Shown: positions 46,131 through 57,213, numbered from the stretch's first letter. The stretch: DNA of 64,000 nucleotides from Nemertoderma westbladi (GCA_032718475.1 JAUCBJ010002396.1:1-64000); one strand, 5' to 3'. Numbers and translations are program-made. The notes: generated by a model not told the origin, from the sequence alone.

Positions 46131-47711
46131 GATTACGATTTCCGTCGTTGTTCGTGATTCTCCACATTTGATAGTGGCCGGGTAGCGGCCTCTTGTTTGG
46201 ATGGGCAGTCCGTCTGCTGCCACCAAATCTAGGTCCGAGGAGGGAAGCAGAGATGTGTCGAGGCCCCCCAACTCGTGATAAAGATCCTCGTTGAGGATTG
46301 AAGCAGCCGCGCCACTGTCCGGTAGCGCACGGTGAATGGTACCCAGAATGTCGCCGGTTCCGGATTTGGACAGACCCACAGAAACGTAGTCCAGTTGGCA
46401 AACGGCAGCCTGGTACTGGAGGTGATTCACGGAATTGCGGGGGAGAACTGTATGTGTCTTTGCATTTTTGGGAATGGATCCGCCGGACCTGCATACGGTG
46501 TGGAAGTGCCCGATCTTCCCGCATCGATGACATTCGATATTGCGGGCAGGGCAGGAAGCCCTGTTGGGGGCATGTGGGTGGCCGCAATTGTCACAGTTTT
46601 TGCGGCGGTCCCCGCTGGGGGCTTGGTTTCTCCTGTATTGTTTTTGACCCACTGAGGAGCCGGGTTTCTGGTATCCGGGATTAGGATTTCCGTTTCGCAT
46701 AGGGGAGCGACCCCGCTGTTGTTGGTACCATGAAACTTTGGCGATGGAGTGGGTACCACCCAGGATGGACTGGTTTTTTCCGCTGGCCTCCCAACTCTGG
46801 CATATTTTTATGCAGTCCTTGAGGGTGGGTTGGGGAAGTACCTTCAACAGTTCGGTTTGGGTTTCGGCGGAATTTAGTCCGACCAGAATCTGTGTCACGA
46901 TTTGGTTTTCTCTGCAGTGGTTGCAGAGTTCGGCGTTATCCACTAATTCCACCAACGAGACGTGGAATGCGTCAAAGGGTTCCTGGGGCCCCTGTCGACG
47001 TTTATGGAATGCGAGGCGGTCCAAGGCGATGCTCCGTTTGGAGCGGAGATGGGCCTGCAGTCCATCGAGAATTCGTTTGGTCGTTGTATCGACGCTGTTC
47101 AGGTCAATGTGGAGGGTGACTGACACGACCTCCTGTAGGTCAGAACCGAGGGCAGAGATAAGGGCGTAAACTTGCTCCCCACGCGGGTAAGTTTCCGCCT
47201 GCTGGCGACGTCCATTAACATCCCAGCTTTTCCGCCAACGGCGGAAAGCGGGCAGATCGACGGTAGTGTCGAGTCTGTCAAGGTTCGTGACATCGATGAG
47301 GCACCGTCGGTTTACCGGTGCAGCGGCGGCGGCTGCTCCGGCGGCAGGTTCAACTGCGGGATCAACTGGGTGAGGGCGACCCAGTTGGGCAAGGAGGTCC
47401 ATCAACCGGGCGTCGGATCGGGCCTGTTGCTCCGCCATGCGGACCTCGGTCTGCTCGAGAACTGCGGCCAGGCGAGCATCCGAGTCCGCCTGTTGTTTAG
47501 CGAGGATCATCGCGAAATCCGGAGTACGTGGGACCGTGGGGGTGTCGTCTGATATTGTTGCGATTAAACGTTTGCGGAGGTTTAGGGTGGAAGTTCGGCC
47601 GTCGTAATGAACTCCGGCGTCAGCACAATACTGTAGCAGCGACTGACGGTCCAGCTGCTGTATTTCCTCCGGGGTGAGGTCCAGCCATTCGGTGTCGCCG
47701 GCGACCGACAT
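46110..47711 (-). CDS. Ty3/Gypsy Gag-protease
   Basis: 533 codons from an ATG at 47711. Residues about 1-60 are an acidic leader (LTPEEIQQLDRQSLLQYC), followed by an Ala/Gln-rich coiled segment and a capsid-like domain (FRRWRKSWDVNGRRQ; LAFHKRRQGPQEPFDAFHVS). Then come two CCHC knuckles, CDNCGHPHAPNRASC and CHRCGKIGHFHTVC. The aspartic protease site is ALPDSGAAASIL. The frame ends about 50 residues past the protease site, so RT needs a -1 shift near 46115-46125. I see no classic slippery heptamer there, so a mutation is as likely as programmed shifting. Confidence 0.9.
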   Translation of the reverse strand: MSVAGDTEWLDLTPEEIQQLDRQSLLQYCADAGVHYDGRTSTLNLRKRLIATISDDTPTVPRTPDFAMILAKQQADSDARLAAVLEQTEVRMAEQQARSDARLMDLLAQLGRPHPVDPAVEPAAGAAAAAAPVNRRCLIDVTNLDRLDTTVDLPAFRRWRKSWDVNGRRQQAETYPRGEQVYALISALGSDLQEVVSVTLHIDLNSVDTTTKRILDGLQAHLRSKRSIALDRLAFHKRRQGPQEPFDAFHVSLVELVDNAELCNHCRENQIVTQILVGLNSAETQTELLKVLPQPTLKDCIKICQSWEASGKNQSILGGTHSIAKVSWYQQQRGRSPMRNGNPNPGYQKPGSSVGQKQYRRNQAPSGDRRKNCDNCGHPHAPNRASCPARNIECHRCGKIGHFHTVCRSGGSIPKNAKTHTVLPRNSVNHLQYQAAVCQLDYVSVGLSKSGTGDILGTIHRALPDSGAAASILNEDLYHELGGLDTSLLPSSDLDLVAADGLPIQTRGRYPATIKCGESRTTTEIVISQKLKD

Positions 47712-47760
47712 CGTATCAGCTGCTGGAGTCTATATTGATCCCCGGCGGATCGTAGATAGA

Positions 47761-47776
47761 GCTACTCGCAGCGCCA
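47761..47776 (-). other. Primer binding site
   Basis: TGGCGCTGCGAGTAGC directly follows the 5' LTR on the minus strand. The TGG start is the expected complement of a tRNA CCA end; I did not identify the tRNA. Confidence 0.7.
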
Positions 47777-48028
47777 TGTAGTAAAGTAATAATATAGCAG
47801 CATATCTGGCTGTATAATATATAATATATAAATGTCCACGTACAGAAGTGCAATGTATCCCGGTAGTGCATGCAGTACTGATGCATGCAGTACGGAGATA
47901 TACCCAAGGCCAAACTATGTAAAACCATGATACTGCAGTTAGTACTGAGTCCTATATATCAGTAGTCGCATGGCCTATGTATATGGGGCGAGCCATGTAA
48001 TATAGTCTGAAGTCCTGATGTCACTACA
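47777..48028 (-). repeat. Ty3/Gypsy 5' LTR (252 bp)
   Basis: It matches the other LTR closely but has about 41 bp more (TCCACGTACAGAAGTGC and on), next to a repeated GCATGCAGTACTGATGC segment. That suggests a deletion in the shorter LTR through short direct repeats. Confidence 0.93.
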
Positions 48029-48033
48029 GTCAT

Positions 48034-48689
48034 ATTAGTTCAAATTTCAAGGCTATCCAAAACCTCTTTTATATATGAAACGCACTGATGTGTATTCCCC
48101 TTTTTAAATACCTATGACGCGGATGAATAATCCAGAGTTATATATTTTGCTCTGAGATTATCTAGAATAGGGCATCAGCATATTACATTGGTCTCGGTCT
48201 TGGCCACATAATTTGCGATTATACAATACACGGTTCCACCGACCAATCTCAATGCAGAGGTTGGTCGACATAGTCGGAATCGTGTCCACGATTTTCGGCG
48301 AGTTTCTGCGATACGTTGATGTGGTTGCGAATAAATAGTGGGGGTCTGAAGTGAAGGGTTAAACAGCAAAATAATAAATTTGTTTATAGTTTCGCGCATC
48401 TCAGCGCGCTTGGAAATGACTGGGTCTTGCGAAGCTCTAATAGCTTATCAGTTATCTTTCCCATGGGGTTTTTTGCTTCTCTGCAAAGACGTATTGTAAA
48501 GACAGCAGATTTGTGTAAATCTCACTTCGCCAGGATTTGACACAATAAAGTACTCTGACAATGGTTAAATATCGAAATGGGTTCGGGTTGGCCAGATTCT
48601 ATATAAAAAATATCCCGACATACGCCACTCCGCACGCCTAATGCCGCGCAGAGCAGATAGTTGTACTGTACAGCAGAGATAGCAAGAGC
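48034..48689. other. Non-coding spacer
   Basis: No supported gene or repeat between the Gypsy element and the GH3 upstream flank. Confidence 0.5.
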
Positions 48690-48939
48690 TGAGTTCCCAT
48701 TGCCAATAAGTGTGGGCGAACTAGTAACTAAGGAATATAGTAGTACTCATTTTATATTATTGTGCTGAGCAATGTACTGTACGCATTTATGTCAGTTTAT
48801 AAAGTATATCAGTAACTAAATTTGTTCCACAATAAATTAATATTAATTAATAAATTAAGTTTTATCATTGCTAACTGAATTATCTTTGTTAAACAATAAA
48901 ACTAGACTCTTTCAAACCATATGGACACATAAAAGAATC
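48690..48939 (+). promoter_or_regulatory. Conserved upstream flank of the first GH3 gene
   Basis: From about 48690 (CCATTGCCAATAAG) to the start codon, the sequence is nearly identical to 58180-58427 before the second GH3 gene, so it probably includes the promoter and 5' UTR. No definite TATA box or initiator is claimed. Confidence 0.5.
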
Positions 48940-50877
48940 ATGGAAAGAAAATACTCGCTACAATTACAAGGCCTCCTTGCTATTGCTATCAGTATACTAA
49001 TCGGATATTATTTGGATTCCGGAGGAATTATTATAATATTAGTAATTAAAGGAATTGTTTCTGGTTTGTCCTGTATTTATGGTCTGGTAATATTCCATAT
49101 CAGTATTGGTAATCCTAGTCCTATTTGTTCAATATCTACAATGCTCAAAAATTACTTCCTGCAAACTTTATTTCATTCCATGTCCATTATTGGTAAGTGG
49201 CGATTGGATAAAACTTCCAAAAATGTTGCCCAAGTTCAAAAAAGCTATCTATTTAATTTCCTTCACGACTTTAAAGATACTGAATATTCCAGAGATAAAA
49301 TACACCAACGAATCCAAACACGAGAGGAATTCGCCAAGCTTACACCCATTACAACATACGCCGACTACACAGCTTACATTGATAAAGCTTCTAGAAACAT
49401 TGCTGATGTCTTGTTTCCAGGTAAACCAGCATTCTTAGCAGTAACCTCTGGAACAAGTGGTGTCAACAAACATTTTCCTGTGCAAAACCTGATAATGAGA
49501 AGCAAATTTGGTGGTGGGTTTCCAATGGCATTCTATTCCATAACTGAGATTTCCGGTTCTAATTATGGTGCGATGATTTGTCTAATAAAGGCTCCCCCAT
49601 CGACTATCCCCACCAACGATTATGGGTTGACAGTTTGTCCGATTTCATGTAGAGGCAATAATCCCGACACCTTACCGAAGACTTCACCTACAGAAGCCTA
49701 CTACTTGAACGATGAGCAGGATTCACTCTATGTTCATGCTGTATTTGCTTTACTTGAAAGAAATGCATCAGTCATATTTGTTATTTTTATTTCCATTGTT
49801 TCTGATATGTTTATATTAATCGAGAAGAAATGGAATAACATTCTCCATGACATCGCCAACGGTGAACTAAATTCACGCTTGGATGTTTCTGATGAAATGA
49901 AAACGAATCTCAATGGGTATCTGCAAGGCGTAAGTCGAGAATATAGATTGAAAAGGGTTGCAGAATGTAAGGAAGAGTTTGGTAAGGGATTTATTGGCAT
50001 TGCAAAACGCTTGTGGCCATATCTGAACGGAATTGTTGGAATAACCACTGGAGCGATGAAAATATATGCGATCAACCTCGGGAAAAGATACACAAAAGGG
50101 TTACCAATTGTTTCTAGTGCCTATGGCGCTTCTGAGTTAGGAGGTCTATTTATGGCGTTCGGTGTGCCCGGAATTATCCCAAATGACCAGTATGTGGCAC
50201 ATCCTGACTCAGCTTTCTTAGAGTTCATTCCAGTGGATGGTAAGGACAATCCAATGGGCGATGACATTGTGGGAACGAAATTCCTCGATCAACTGGAAGT
50301 TGGTTGTAAGTATGAGGTTGTAATAACTTCCCGTATGACAGGTCTTGTTCGATATAGGATGTTCGATGTGTTCCGAGTTACAGGATTCTACAACCAGTTA
50401 CCTATCCTTGACTACTGTTACCGAGACAACCAACTACTCAATGAATCCGGTGAAATGGTCAATGAGGATGATATTGTTACCGCTCTATCAGATAGTATGA
50501 ATGTTTGGGAGGACTGCCTAGTAAGGGATTACATTGTTGTACAGAACAAGCTATTTGTTTCTATCCTGAGTGGTGATACTGATGGTCCTTATTATTATTT
50601 GTTGTTTATCGAAGCAAACCGATTGTTGACAGACGATGATGCAGCTCTTATTGATAACAATTTAATGAATGTCAGTTTGGGATACCGAAATTGTCGAAGG
50701 GCTGGTACTATTGATAAGGTCGAAATAAGACAAGTTCCTACTGGGTTTTTTAATAGTTATCAACAGCGAATTCTAGAAGTCAATAAACTAACGTTTTCTG
50801 GACAATTTAAGATGCCAAGAATATTATCCAACCCAGATAGGATAACTTTGATTCAAGATGTTCTTAACTCAATGTAG
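48940..50877 (+). CDS. GH3-domain protein, intronless, copy 1
   Basis: 645 residues from the ATG at 48940, the first ATG in the frame and the one conserved in copy 2. GH3 proteins are adenylate-forming enzymes; plant members join amino acids to jasmonate or auxin, while the animal homologue GHDC has no known reaction. Residues about 10-55 contain two hydrophobic stretches (LLAIAISILIGYYL; IIIILVIKGIVSGLSCIYGLV), so it is probably membrane-anchored. GH3 hallmarks: PITTYADYTAYID (about 136-148), the ATP-binding loop VTSGTSGVNKHFPV (about 168-181), KRLWPYLNGIVGITTGAMKI, YTKGLPIVSSAYGASELGG (the Y..SE motif), GLVRYRMFDVFRVTGFYNQL, and a C-terminal domain ending GQFKMPRIL. No stops or frameshifts. 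The extended N-terminus makes it longer than typical GHDC. Confidence 0.88.
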   Translation: MERKYSLQLQGLLAIAISILIGYYLDSGGIIIILVIKGIVSGLSCIYGLVIFHISIGNPSPICSISTMLKNYFLQTLFHSMSIIGKWRLDKTSKNVAQVQKSYLFNFLHDFKDTEYSRDKIHQRIQTREEFAKLTPITTYADYTAYIDKASRNIADVLFPGKPAFLAVTSGTSGVNKHFPVQNLIMRSKFGGGFPMAFYSITEISGSNYGAMICLIKAPPSTIPTNDYGLTVCPISCRGNNPDTLPKTSPTEAYYLNDEQDSLYVHAVFALLERNASVIFVIFISIVSDMFILIEKKWNNILHDIANGELNSRLDVSDEMKTNLNGYLQGVSREYRLKRVAECKEEFGKGFIGIAKRLWPYLNGIVGITTGAMKIYAINLGKRYTKGLPIVSSAYGASELGGLFMAFGVPGIIPNDQYVAHPDSAFLEFIPVDGKDNPMGDDIVGTKFLDQLEVGCKYEVVITSRMTGLVRYRMFDVFRVTGFYNQLPILDYCYRDNQLLNESGEMVNEDDIVTALSDSMNVWEDCLVRDYIVVQNKLFVSILSGDTDGPYYYLLFIEANRLLTDDDAALIDNNLMNVSLGYRNCRRAGTIDKVEIRQVPTGFFNSYQQRILEVNKLTFSGQFKMPRILSNPDRITLIQDVLNSM

Positions 50878-51170
50878 TTTCGATTTATATATCTATAATA
50901 GATTGTTAATAGTATTATAAATTTTAGAACTAAGTACGACATGATTTATGACAGTGATATTACTAATTAATATAATAATTACTAATATGAATTTTTAAAC
51001 TAATAATGTCAAATGTTTTGGTCTAATTATGTTTTATTTTTGGGGAATGGGTGAATTATATCTACTATCTTTGAGTGATCTTCAATGTCAAATTTTTTGA
51101 TGTATTTCCTTTTTATGCAAATGACAATGTAAAAAGTAATTAAACAAACAAAAAGCAGTCAGTGAATAAG
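50878..51170. other. Downstream flank of GH3 copy 1
   Basis: The first 135 bp or so match the DNA after GH3 copy 2 (TTTCGATTTATATATCTATA and on), so the duplicated block ends near 51013. No clear AATAAA signal. Confidence 0.5.
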
Positions 51171-51174
51171 TATG

Positions 51175-51358
51175 GCTTTCCTCATGACATTCTTGAGACG
51201 CATCTTAAATGACACTGGCACTGGCCTTGAAGATGCGGATGATCTAGCAAATGTCATGGGTGATAGGGAGCTGTGGCGACGCAATTTTGTCGACAAGCCG
51301 GCACAGCATTCTTAAAAATGCAGCTGCAATGCAGCATGCCGATCCTAGTAGTAGTAGT
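51175..51358 (+). mobile_element. RTE LINE 3'-end fragment
   Basis: RTE C-terminus (TFLRRILNDTG, ANVMGDRELWRRNFVDKPAQ), stop, 3' UTR and TAG-repeat tail. A 6-bp duplication (GGCACT) is in the coding part. Confidence 0.85.
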
Positions 51359-52264
51359 ATGTGAAAAATCAATTTCCATAATTTTTTGAAAATATTTTGG
51401 CGTGGATTTGGTCAATTAGAAACAGAACAAAAAACCGTTTTTCTCGAAATAGTTTTTCACACCATTTCAATCTATTTTTTAACTGTTCAACCGATTTTAT
51501 GTTTGAAGCATTCTAGTCAAACATTCCTTCCAAAAATTATTAAACAGAATTTGCTAATTATAATTAGTTAATTTTTTAGAAAAATGCCGAGGTATATATT
51601 TTCTGATTTTTAGATATTCGCTTCCCAGTTATTGGCGTGATGTTAGAATATTAGCAGCATAATAATAATTGTTAGGCCTATTACACTTAAAAACACATAA
51701 ATAACATAAAATGTGGATTCGAAATACCGGTAAGTGGTTATCTCATCGGTGAATTATTTGTATTTTCAAATGATGTAATTGCTTCAATGGGCAATAAAAT
51801 GGGAATAAGTACTACACATATTACTTAGTTTATTAGTTTAGCAAAATTTGTCATCTTGAAAGATATTGCTTAATTAAGCAAGGCATATAATTTTAAAACA
51901 ATTTAATGGAAAAATTTAAAAACGCACAGATGGAATTTTTTGCATTTATGTAGAATTTTTCGTTCTTTCTTTTCATCAACAAACATCGATCGCGAAAATT
52001 AGTTCATATTTTTAAATTGAGATTGGTGAGCTCAAAGATTACAAAATCTTATTTAAGGAAGGTCATAAATTAACTGATATTCAACATTCCTTATTTAAGC
52101 AATAATTGTATTTATTAAATATGGAAGGTCCCTAACAACTAACCTTGACTCTCATTTATTGTTTTGGTTAGGATAACGTGGCACTGAAACATGTTCCTTC
52201 CCCTTCACATTTCATGACCCAATGCCGTAGGACCTAATGACGCAAGATCTAACAACCAGAGGAA
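51359..52264. other. Non-coding region
   Basis: AT-rich; no gene seen. One TTATTGTTTTGGTTAGGATAA segment near 52158 resembles the AMFR intron 2 repeat. Confidence 0.5.
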
Positions 52265-53967
52265 CACGTTCGTGGGGCCATCGCGCAGTACAAGGCTCAG
52301 TTATCAGATACAGATTAAAATTGAGCAATTCTATCCCAAAATCGGCACTTAAGAAATTTAAATAAATAATCAAGAAAATTTAACCAAACTTTTACTTAAA
52401 AAAAAATTTCGCATTGGCAGCTTGGCATCGATGTCATAGACTACTACTACTACTACTAGGATCGGCATGCTGCATTGCAGCTGCATTTTTAAGAATGCTG
52501 TGCCGGTTTGTCGTCAAAATTGCGCCGCCACAACTCCCTATCACCCATGGCATTTGCTAGATCATCCGCATCTTCAAGGTCAGTGTCCTTTAAGATGCGT
52601 CTCAAGAAAGTCATGGGCTGTTCTGCAAAGCGGGGGCGATTTTGTTCTAGTGTCAAGCTTGGGGGAACCAATGAGACACCTCCAATGTTATATAGTGTCT
52701 GGTTGGAGATTTGTGCATCAAAGTTAACTGTCAAAATTTTGGTATTTCTGGAGTTAATAAAAAGACCAACACTAGAAGCAGCCTGTTCTAATGAGCTGAG
52801 GAGCCGATGGGCTCCTTCTAGTGATTCTGAGAGTACTCATAAGTCATCAGCCATGTCTAGATCAGTTAGGTACTTGGCAGGATTTCCTCGACTTCTGGAA
52901 CCAGTAGGTGGGGTTATCATCACCTCATCATCATTATGATGATCTAAGGACATGCGTAGAACAGTCAACCACAATTATGAACAAGAATGGTGCAAGTGTA
53001 TCTCCCTGGAGAACGCCCCATAACACTTCAAATGGTTCTGTGTCACCATCAACAGTAGACACAAATGTTGTCGAACCATCGTATACTGATCTGATTGCTG
53101 CAATAATTTCATCAGGAATCCCATATAAAGAAAGTATGCTGAACATACGTGAACGAGAGACTGAATCAAAGGCCTTAAAGAAGTCAACAAAGATAACAGC
53201 CAGATGCCTGTCTTTCTTTTTTGATAACTCTTCAATTATCCTTCTGTGCCAAAATGGGCTCCATGGTCCCACGACCTTTACGGAACCCTTTCTGATTTCC
53301 ACGGAGCAGTCTCTCAATGGGATACCTGATGCGATTTAATAGAATTCTATTGTATAGCATTGCAGCAATCGAGATCAATGAGATTCCCCGAAAAGAACCA
53401 TAGAGTGTTAGGTTGCCCTTCTTGGGAACTGGCACCAACTTATTTGCTTTCATTTCTTGTGGGACTATTGTTGTTCGGTACATGTCTACTATGATGGGAT
53501 AGCATGATGGGATGTCATATAAGTCCACAATCAAACTACTAAAAAAATTCAATGCATTCTTCAGTCCTCGGGTCTCACTCATCGGTTAGTACAGTTTGCC
53601 CGTAGCACTAGTGCAGTAGCGATACCAAAAGTCGAGGTCGCCAACGACACTGCGACAGACAGAGGAGGTGGCGCGAGTTGTTTGAGTACCGGTACAATTC
53701 CAAAACGTTGCTGGGTATTGCAGTATTGGGCTGTTGGCGTTGGGGTACCTAGTGCAGTAGTGGATACTGGAACATGGAATAAAGGTCAGCTGGTACAATC
53801 TGATAATATGTCAGTCAGTCTTAAGTCCGCATAATTTCAAAACTTCCATGGCTGCATGGTTGCCTTTGCCGAGCCGATTGGTGGGTGGCTCCAACGACCT
53901 GAAGACGGTACCTGTAACTCTGAACCACTGTAACAGTACCGGTACCGTACTGTAAAACATATGTTTA
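52265..53967. repeat. 629-bp dispersed repeat, second copy, split by an RTE insertion
   Basis: The left part is 52265-52438 and the right part 53511-53967, together matching 41811-42439. The insertion is flanked by GATGTCATA on both sides. Confidence 0.88.
52439..53510 (-). mobile_element. RTE LINE, 5' truncated, inserted in the 629-bp repeat
   Basis: On the minus strand it runs from YPIIVDMYRTTIVPQEMKAN (start of RT) through VIFVDFFKAFDSVSRS (catalytic Asp) and LQGDTLAPFLF, to the C-terminus and TAG tail at 52439. Two internal deletions are visible relative to the longer copies: about 100 bp near 52620 and about 350 bp near 52730. The ADD box region is mutated (MADDL). The 9-bp duplication GATGTCATA flanks it. 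Confidence 0.9.
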
Positions 53968-54279
53968 ATAAGATTAAGGTACCGTACCGGTACATAATAT
54001 GGCTGAATAGTCGCGAATAACTGAATACTCTGAACTCTGCAACTGGAAATGCTGGAATGGCTTAAGAAATTCAAAGAGGCCTACCACACTTCCCAAGGCC
54101 TGAAGGCCATATAATTGCTGCATTGTACCGGTATTGCTGAATTTCAAACCCACCTGTTATATCGTGCAGTCTCATAGCAACCAGCTGATGCCAAGCCTAA
54201 TAATTTTGGGGTAAATAAATTTATTATAACTGCAAGACAGTTACACAGATGCTGCACGAAGACCCCACGCAAATTCAAC
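53968..54279. other. Non-coding spacer
   Basis: No gene seen between the 629-bp repeat and the next RTE. Confidence 0.5.
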
Positions 54280-54326
54280 TCAGAAAATTTCTACTAGGAT
54301 CGGCATGCTGCATTGCAGCTGCATTT

Positions 54327-55829
54327 TTAAGAATGCTGTGCCGGCTTGTCAACAAAATTGCACCGCCACAACTCCCTATCACCCATGACATTTCCTAGAT
54401 CATCCGCATCTTTAAGGCCAGTGTCCTTTAAGATTCGTCTCAAGAAAGTCATGGGCTGTCCACCATGCTTATTCACTCCATGAGGCTGCCAAAGTACAAG
54501 ATTATGCACTGGCTGGTCCTCACAGCGAAAGCAATGTCCTGCAAAGCGGAGGCGAATTTGTTCTAGTGTCAAGCTTGGGGGAACCAATGAGACACCTCCA
54601 ATGTTATATAGTGTCTGGTTGGAGATGTGTGCATTGTACTTGACACAATGAACCCGGCGTAGCATTCTTGTGAATGTGCCATCCAGATATTTGGTGTCCT
54701 CAGCAGTTAGAGCCCAGCATGAACTCCCATAGAGGAGTACTGGAACTACTGCTGCTCTAAATAATCGGACCTTAAGTTTCCGATTAATTCTCGGTGACTT
54801 CCAAATCCTGGAAAGCCTATTCAAGGCTGCCCATGCCTTTCCCTTACGTATTCGAAGGTCCTCACCTGACTTCCGGATCCATGATCCCAGGTAACAGAAG
54901 TCGTCCACATGCTCAAGCATACCATCCTTTGAGCTTATGCTCATCCGATCAGAGACTTGCTGAGGACTTTCAAAGTTAACTGTCAGAATTTTGGTCTTTC
55001 TGGAGTTAATAAAAAGACCAACACTAGAAGCAGCATGTTCTAATGAGCTGAGGAGCCGTTGGGCTCCCTCTAATGATTCTGAGAGTACTCCTAAGTCATC
55101 AGCAAAGTCTAGATCAGTTAGGTACTTGGCAGGATTTCCTCGACTTCTGGAGCCAGTAGGTGGAGTTATCATCACCCCATCATTATTATAATGATCTAAG
55201 GACATGCATAGAACATAGTCAACCACAATAATGAACAAGAATGGTGCAAGTGTGTCTCCTTGGAGGACGCCCCATAACACTTCAAATGGTTCTGTGTCAC
55301 CGTCAACAGTAGACACAAATGTTGTCGAACCATCGTATACTGATCTGATTGCTGCAATAATTTCATCAGGAATCCCATATAATGAAAGTATGCTGAACAT
55401 ATGTGAGCGAGAGACTGAATCAAAGGCCTTGAAGAAGTCAACAAAGATAACAGCCAGATGCCTGTCTTTCTTTTTTGATAACTCTTCAATTATCCTTCTA
55501 AGTGCCAAAATGGGCTCCATGGTCCCACGACCTTTACGGAACCCATTCTGATTTCCACGGAGCAGTCTCTCAATGGGATCCCTGATGCGATTTAATAGAA
55601 TCCTATTGTATAGCTTTGCAGCAATCGAGATCAATGAGATTCCCCGAAAAGAACCATAGAGTGTTAGGTTGCCCTTCTTGGGAACTGGCACCAACTTATT
55701 TGTTTTCATTTCTTGTGGGACTCTTGTTGTTCGGTACATGTCTACTATGATGGGATAGATGAGCTTTAAACACTCAGGTAATTTAAAGACCTCAGGGGGA
55801 ACACCATCTACTCCACTGGCACGATTGGT
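54327..55829 (-). pseudogene. RTE reverse transcriptase and C-terminus
   Basis: An open frame of about 500 residues covering the RT domain: NRASGVDGVPPEVFK, VPKKGNLTLYGSFRGIS, NGFRKGRGTMEPIL, VIFVDFFKAFDSVSRS (catalytic Asp), GVLQGDTLAPFLF and DLDFADDLGVL (the ADD box with two Asp). Then come a thumb-like region (RRVHCVKYNAHISNQTL) and the RTE C-terminal W/DRE box (NVMGDRELWRCNFVDKP). The catalytic residues are intact, but the element lost its endonuclease and is split by the nested insertion. Confidence 0.88.
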
Positions 55830-55830
55830 C

Positions 55831-56504
55831 AGGTATTCTAGGTCATTGATCAAGAAAACTTGCCACCTCCATGCAGCATAAAGGAGGTGCCACCTGTAGC
55901 TGCATAGACCCTCTTACTAGGGCAAATCTGGTCCTGTAACTAGGACCCCCTTCGTTCTGGGATAAGGACGCCCTTGGTCCTGGATTAAGGACCCATATAC
56001 TTGGCTGCAGGGGTATATGGCCTGACCAGGCAGATGGTGATCTACCAATGGCTGGTTAGGAATAGAGTGTTCTCATGTCCACTCTGAGGGCACTTCACTG
56101 CGACCTGCACCTGGCAGCAAGGGTACAGGGCATGACCCAGCAGATGAGCTGCAACAGCCAATGGTGGGTCATGTACGCCAGAGTAGATATCATTCATTCA
56201 CTCATTGGTTCCCCCAAGCTTGACACTAGAACAAAATCGCCTCCGCTTTGCAGGACATTGCTTTCGCCGTGAGGACCAGCCAGTGCATAATCTTGTACTT
56301 TGGCAGCCTCATGGATTGAATAAGCATGGTGGACAGCCCATGACTTTCTTGAGACGCATCTTAAAGGACACTGGCCTTAAAGATGCGGATGATCTAGCAA
56401 ATGTCATGGGTGATAGGGAGTTGTGGCAGTGCAATTTTGTTGACAAGCCGGCACAGCATTCTTAAAAATGCAGCTGCAATGCAGCATGCCGATCCTAGTA
56501 GTAG
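55831..56504 (+). mobile_element. Short internally deleted RTE derivative (non-autonomous type)
   Basis: 674 bp made of the first 350 bp or so of the RTE 5' sequence (AGGTATTCTAGGTCATTG to CGCCAGAGTAGATAT), a CATTCATTCA junction, then the last 300 bp or so of the RTE (VPPSLTLEQNRLRFAGHCFR to the stop) and the TAG tail. It encodes no complete enzyme. Confidence 0.85.
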
Positions 56505-57213
56505 TTCTGCAAAGGAGATATCGCCAATGGGAATATCTGGGAGTACAGACTCAGACACTTTTACTTCTATAAAGTTATCAGGCAATACCCTGTCATTATT
56601 GAGGAGCTTTTCAAAGTGGGCTTTCCAACCATTGAGGCGATCGGCTGGTGATTCAGCCTTAACCTTGGTGGTTGGTTGGCTTTTCCGCCCAGTAAGCAGA
56701 TTGATCGATTTCCATACCTGGGATGATTGCCTGCTGTCGTCAGCATCATTGATGGCATCAACCTGTTGGTTTATTAGCTCCTGTAGATTAGCAGAGTACT
56801 GCCTGTTCAGGGACCTAGATGCAGCCTTAACTGCATTCTTGGCCGCTGTAGTCTGTTTGAGTCGGGACTCTTTCTGCGCCTTATGAAGGTCATTTCGGCA
56901 CTTCTGAATTTTGTTGTCAGTCCAGGGGGCCCTTTTCCTGTTTCGAGGGTATACAGGAACTGTTTCTGAAGCTGCTAACTTAACTGCTTCTGTAAAGGCA
57001 GTATAGCCCTCACAGTGATCTGCTGCCTCAGAGGCAAGAGCCTCATACCTGTTGCTCATCTGTAGTGTGAAGCTGGATCTCACACTTGGCTGTTGCAACA
57101 GAGAGGACCAGTCATGCCGCGGCAAGGCAGATTTCGTTGTTCTGCTAGCACGCAGACTAAGTCTTACCTTGGCCACAATAAGGCGGTGATCACTGGAGAA
57201 GGGTCGAAGTGTA
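56505..57213 (-). pseudogene. RTE linker between endonuclease and RT
   Basis: This reads SLRASRTTKSALPRHDWSSL to IGDISFAE, the same order as the full copy at 61.7-62.4 kb. It is cut from the RT by the nested element, with about 26 bp of the host RTE missing at the insertion point. Confidence 0.85.

Larger units (their letters stand above)
42933..48028 (-). mobile_element. Ty3/Gypsy LTR retrotransposon, full structure
   Basis: It runs minus, with 5' LTR at 47777-48028 and 3' LTR at 42933-43143, both beginning TGTAGT and ending TACTACA on the minus strand. GTCAT flanks both ends (42928-42932 and 48029-48033), a 5-bp target duplication. Gag-protease, RT-RNase H and integrase follow in Gypsy order. 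Only two breaks are seen in coding: a -1 frame offset between protease and RT, and a single TAG before the integrase. Its GC content is clearly higher than the flanks. Confidence 0.93.

Noticed and set aside
48868-48939. Longer start for GH3 copy 1 (LTELSLLNNKTR...)
   Set aside because: It would need a TTG start; in copy 2 this stretch is out of frame with the GH3 ORF, so the shared ATG at 48940 is preferred.
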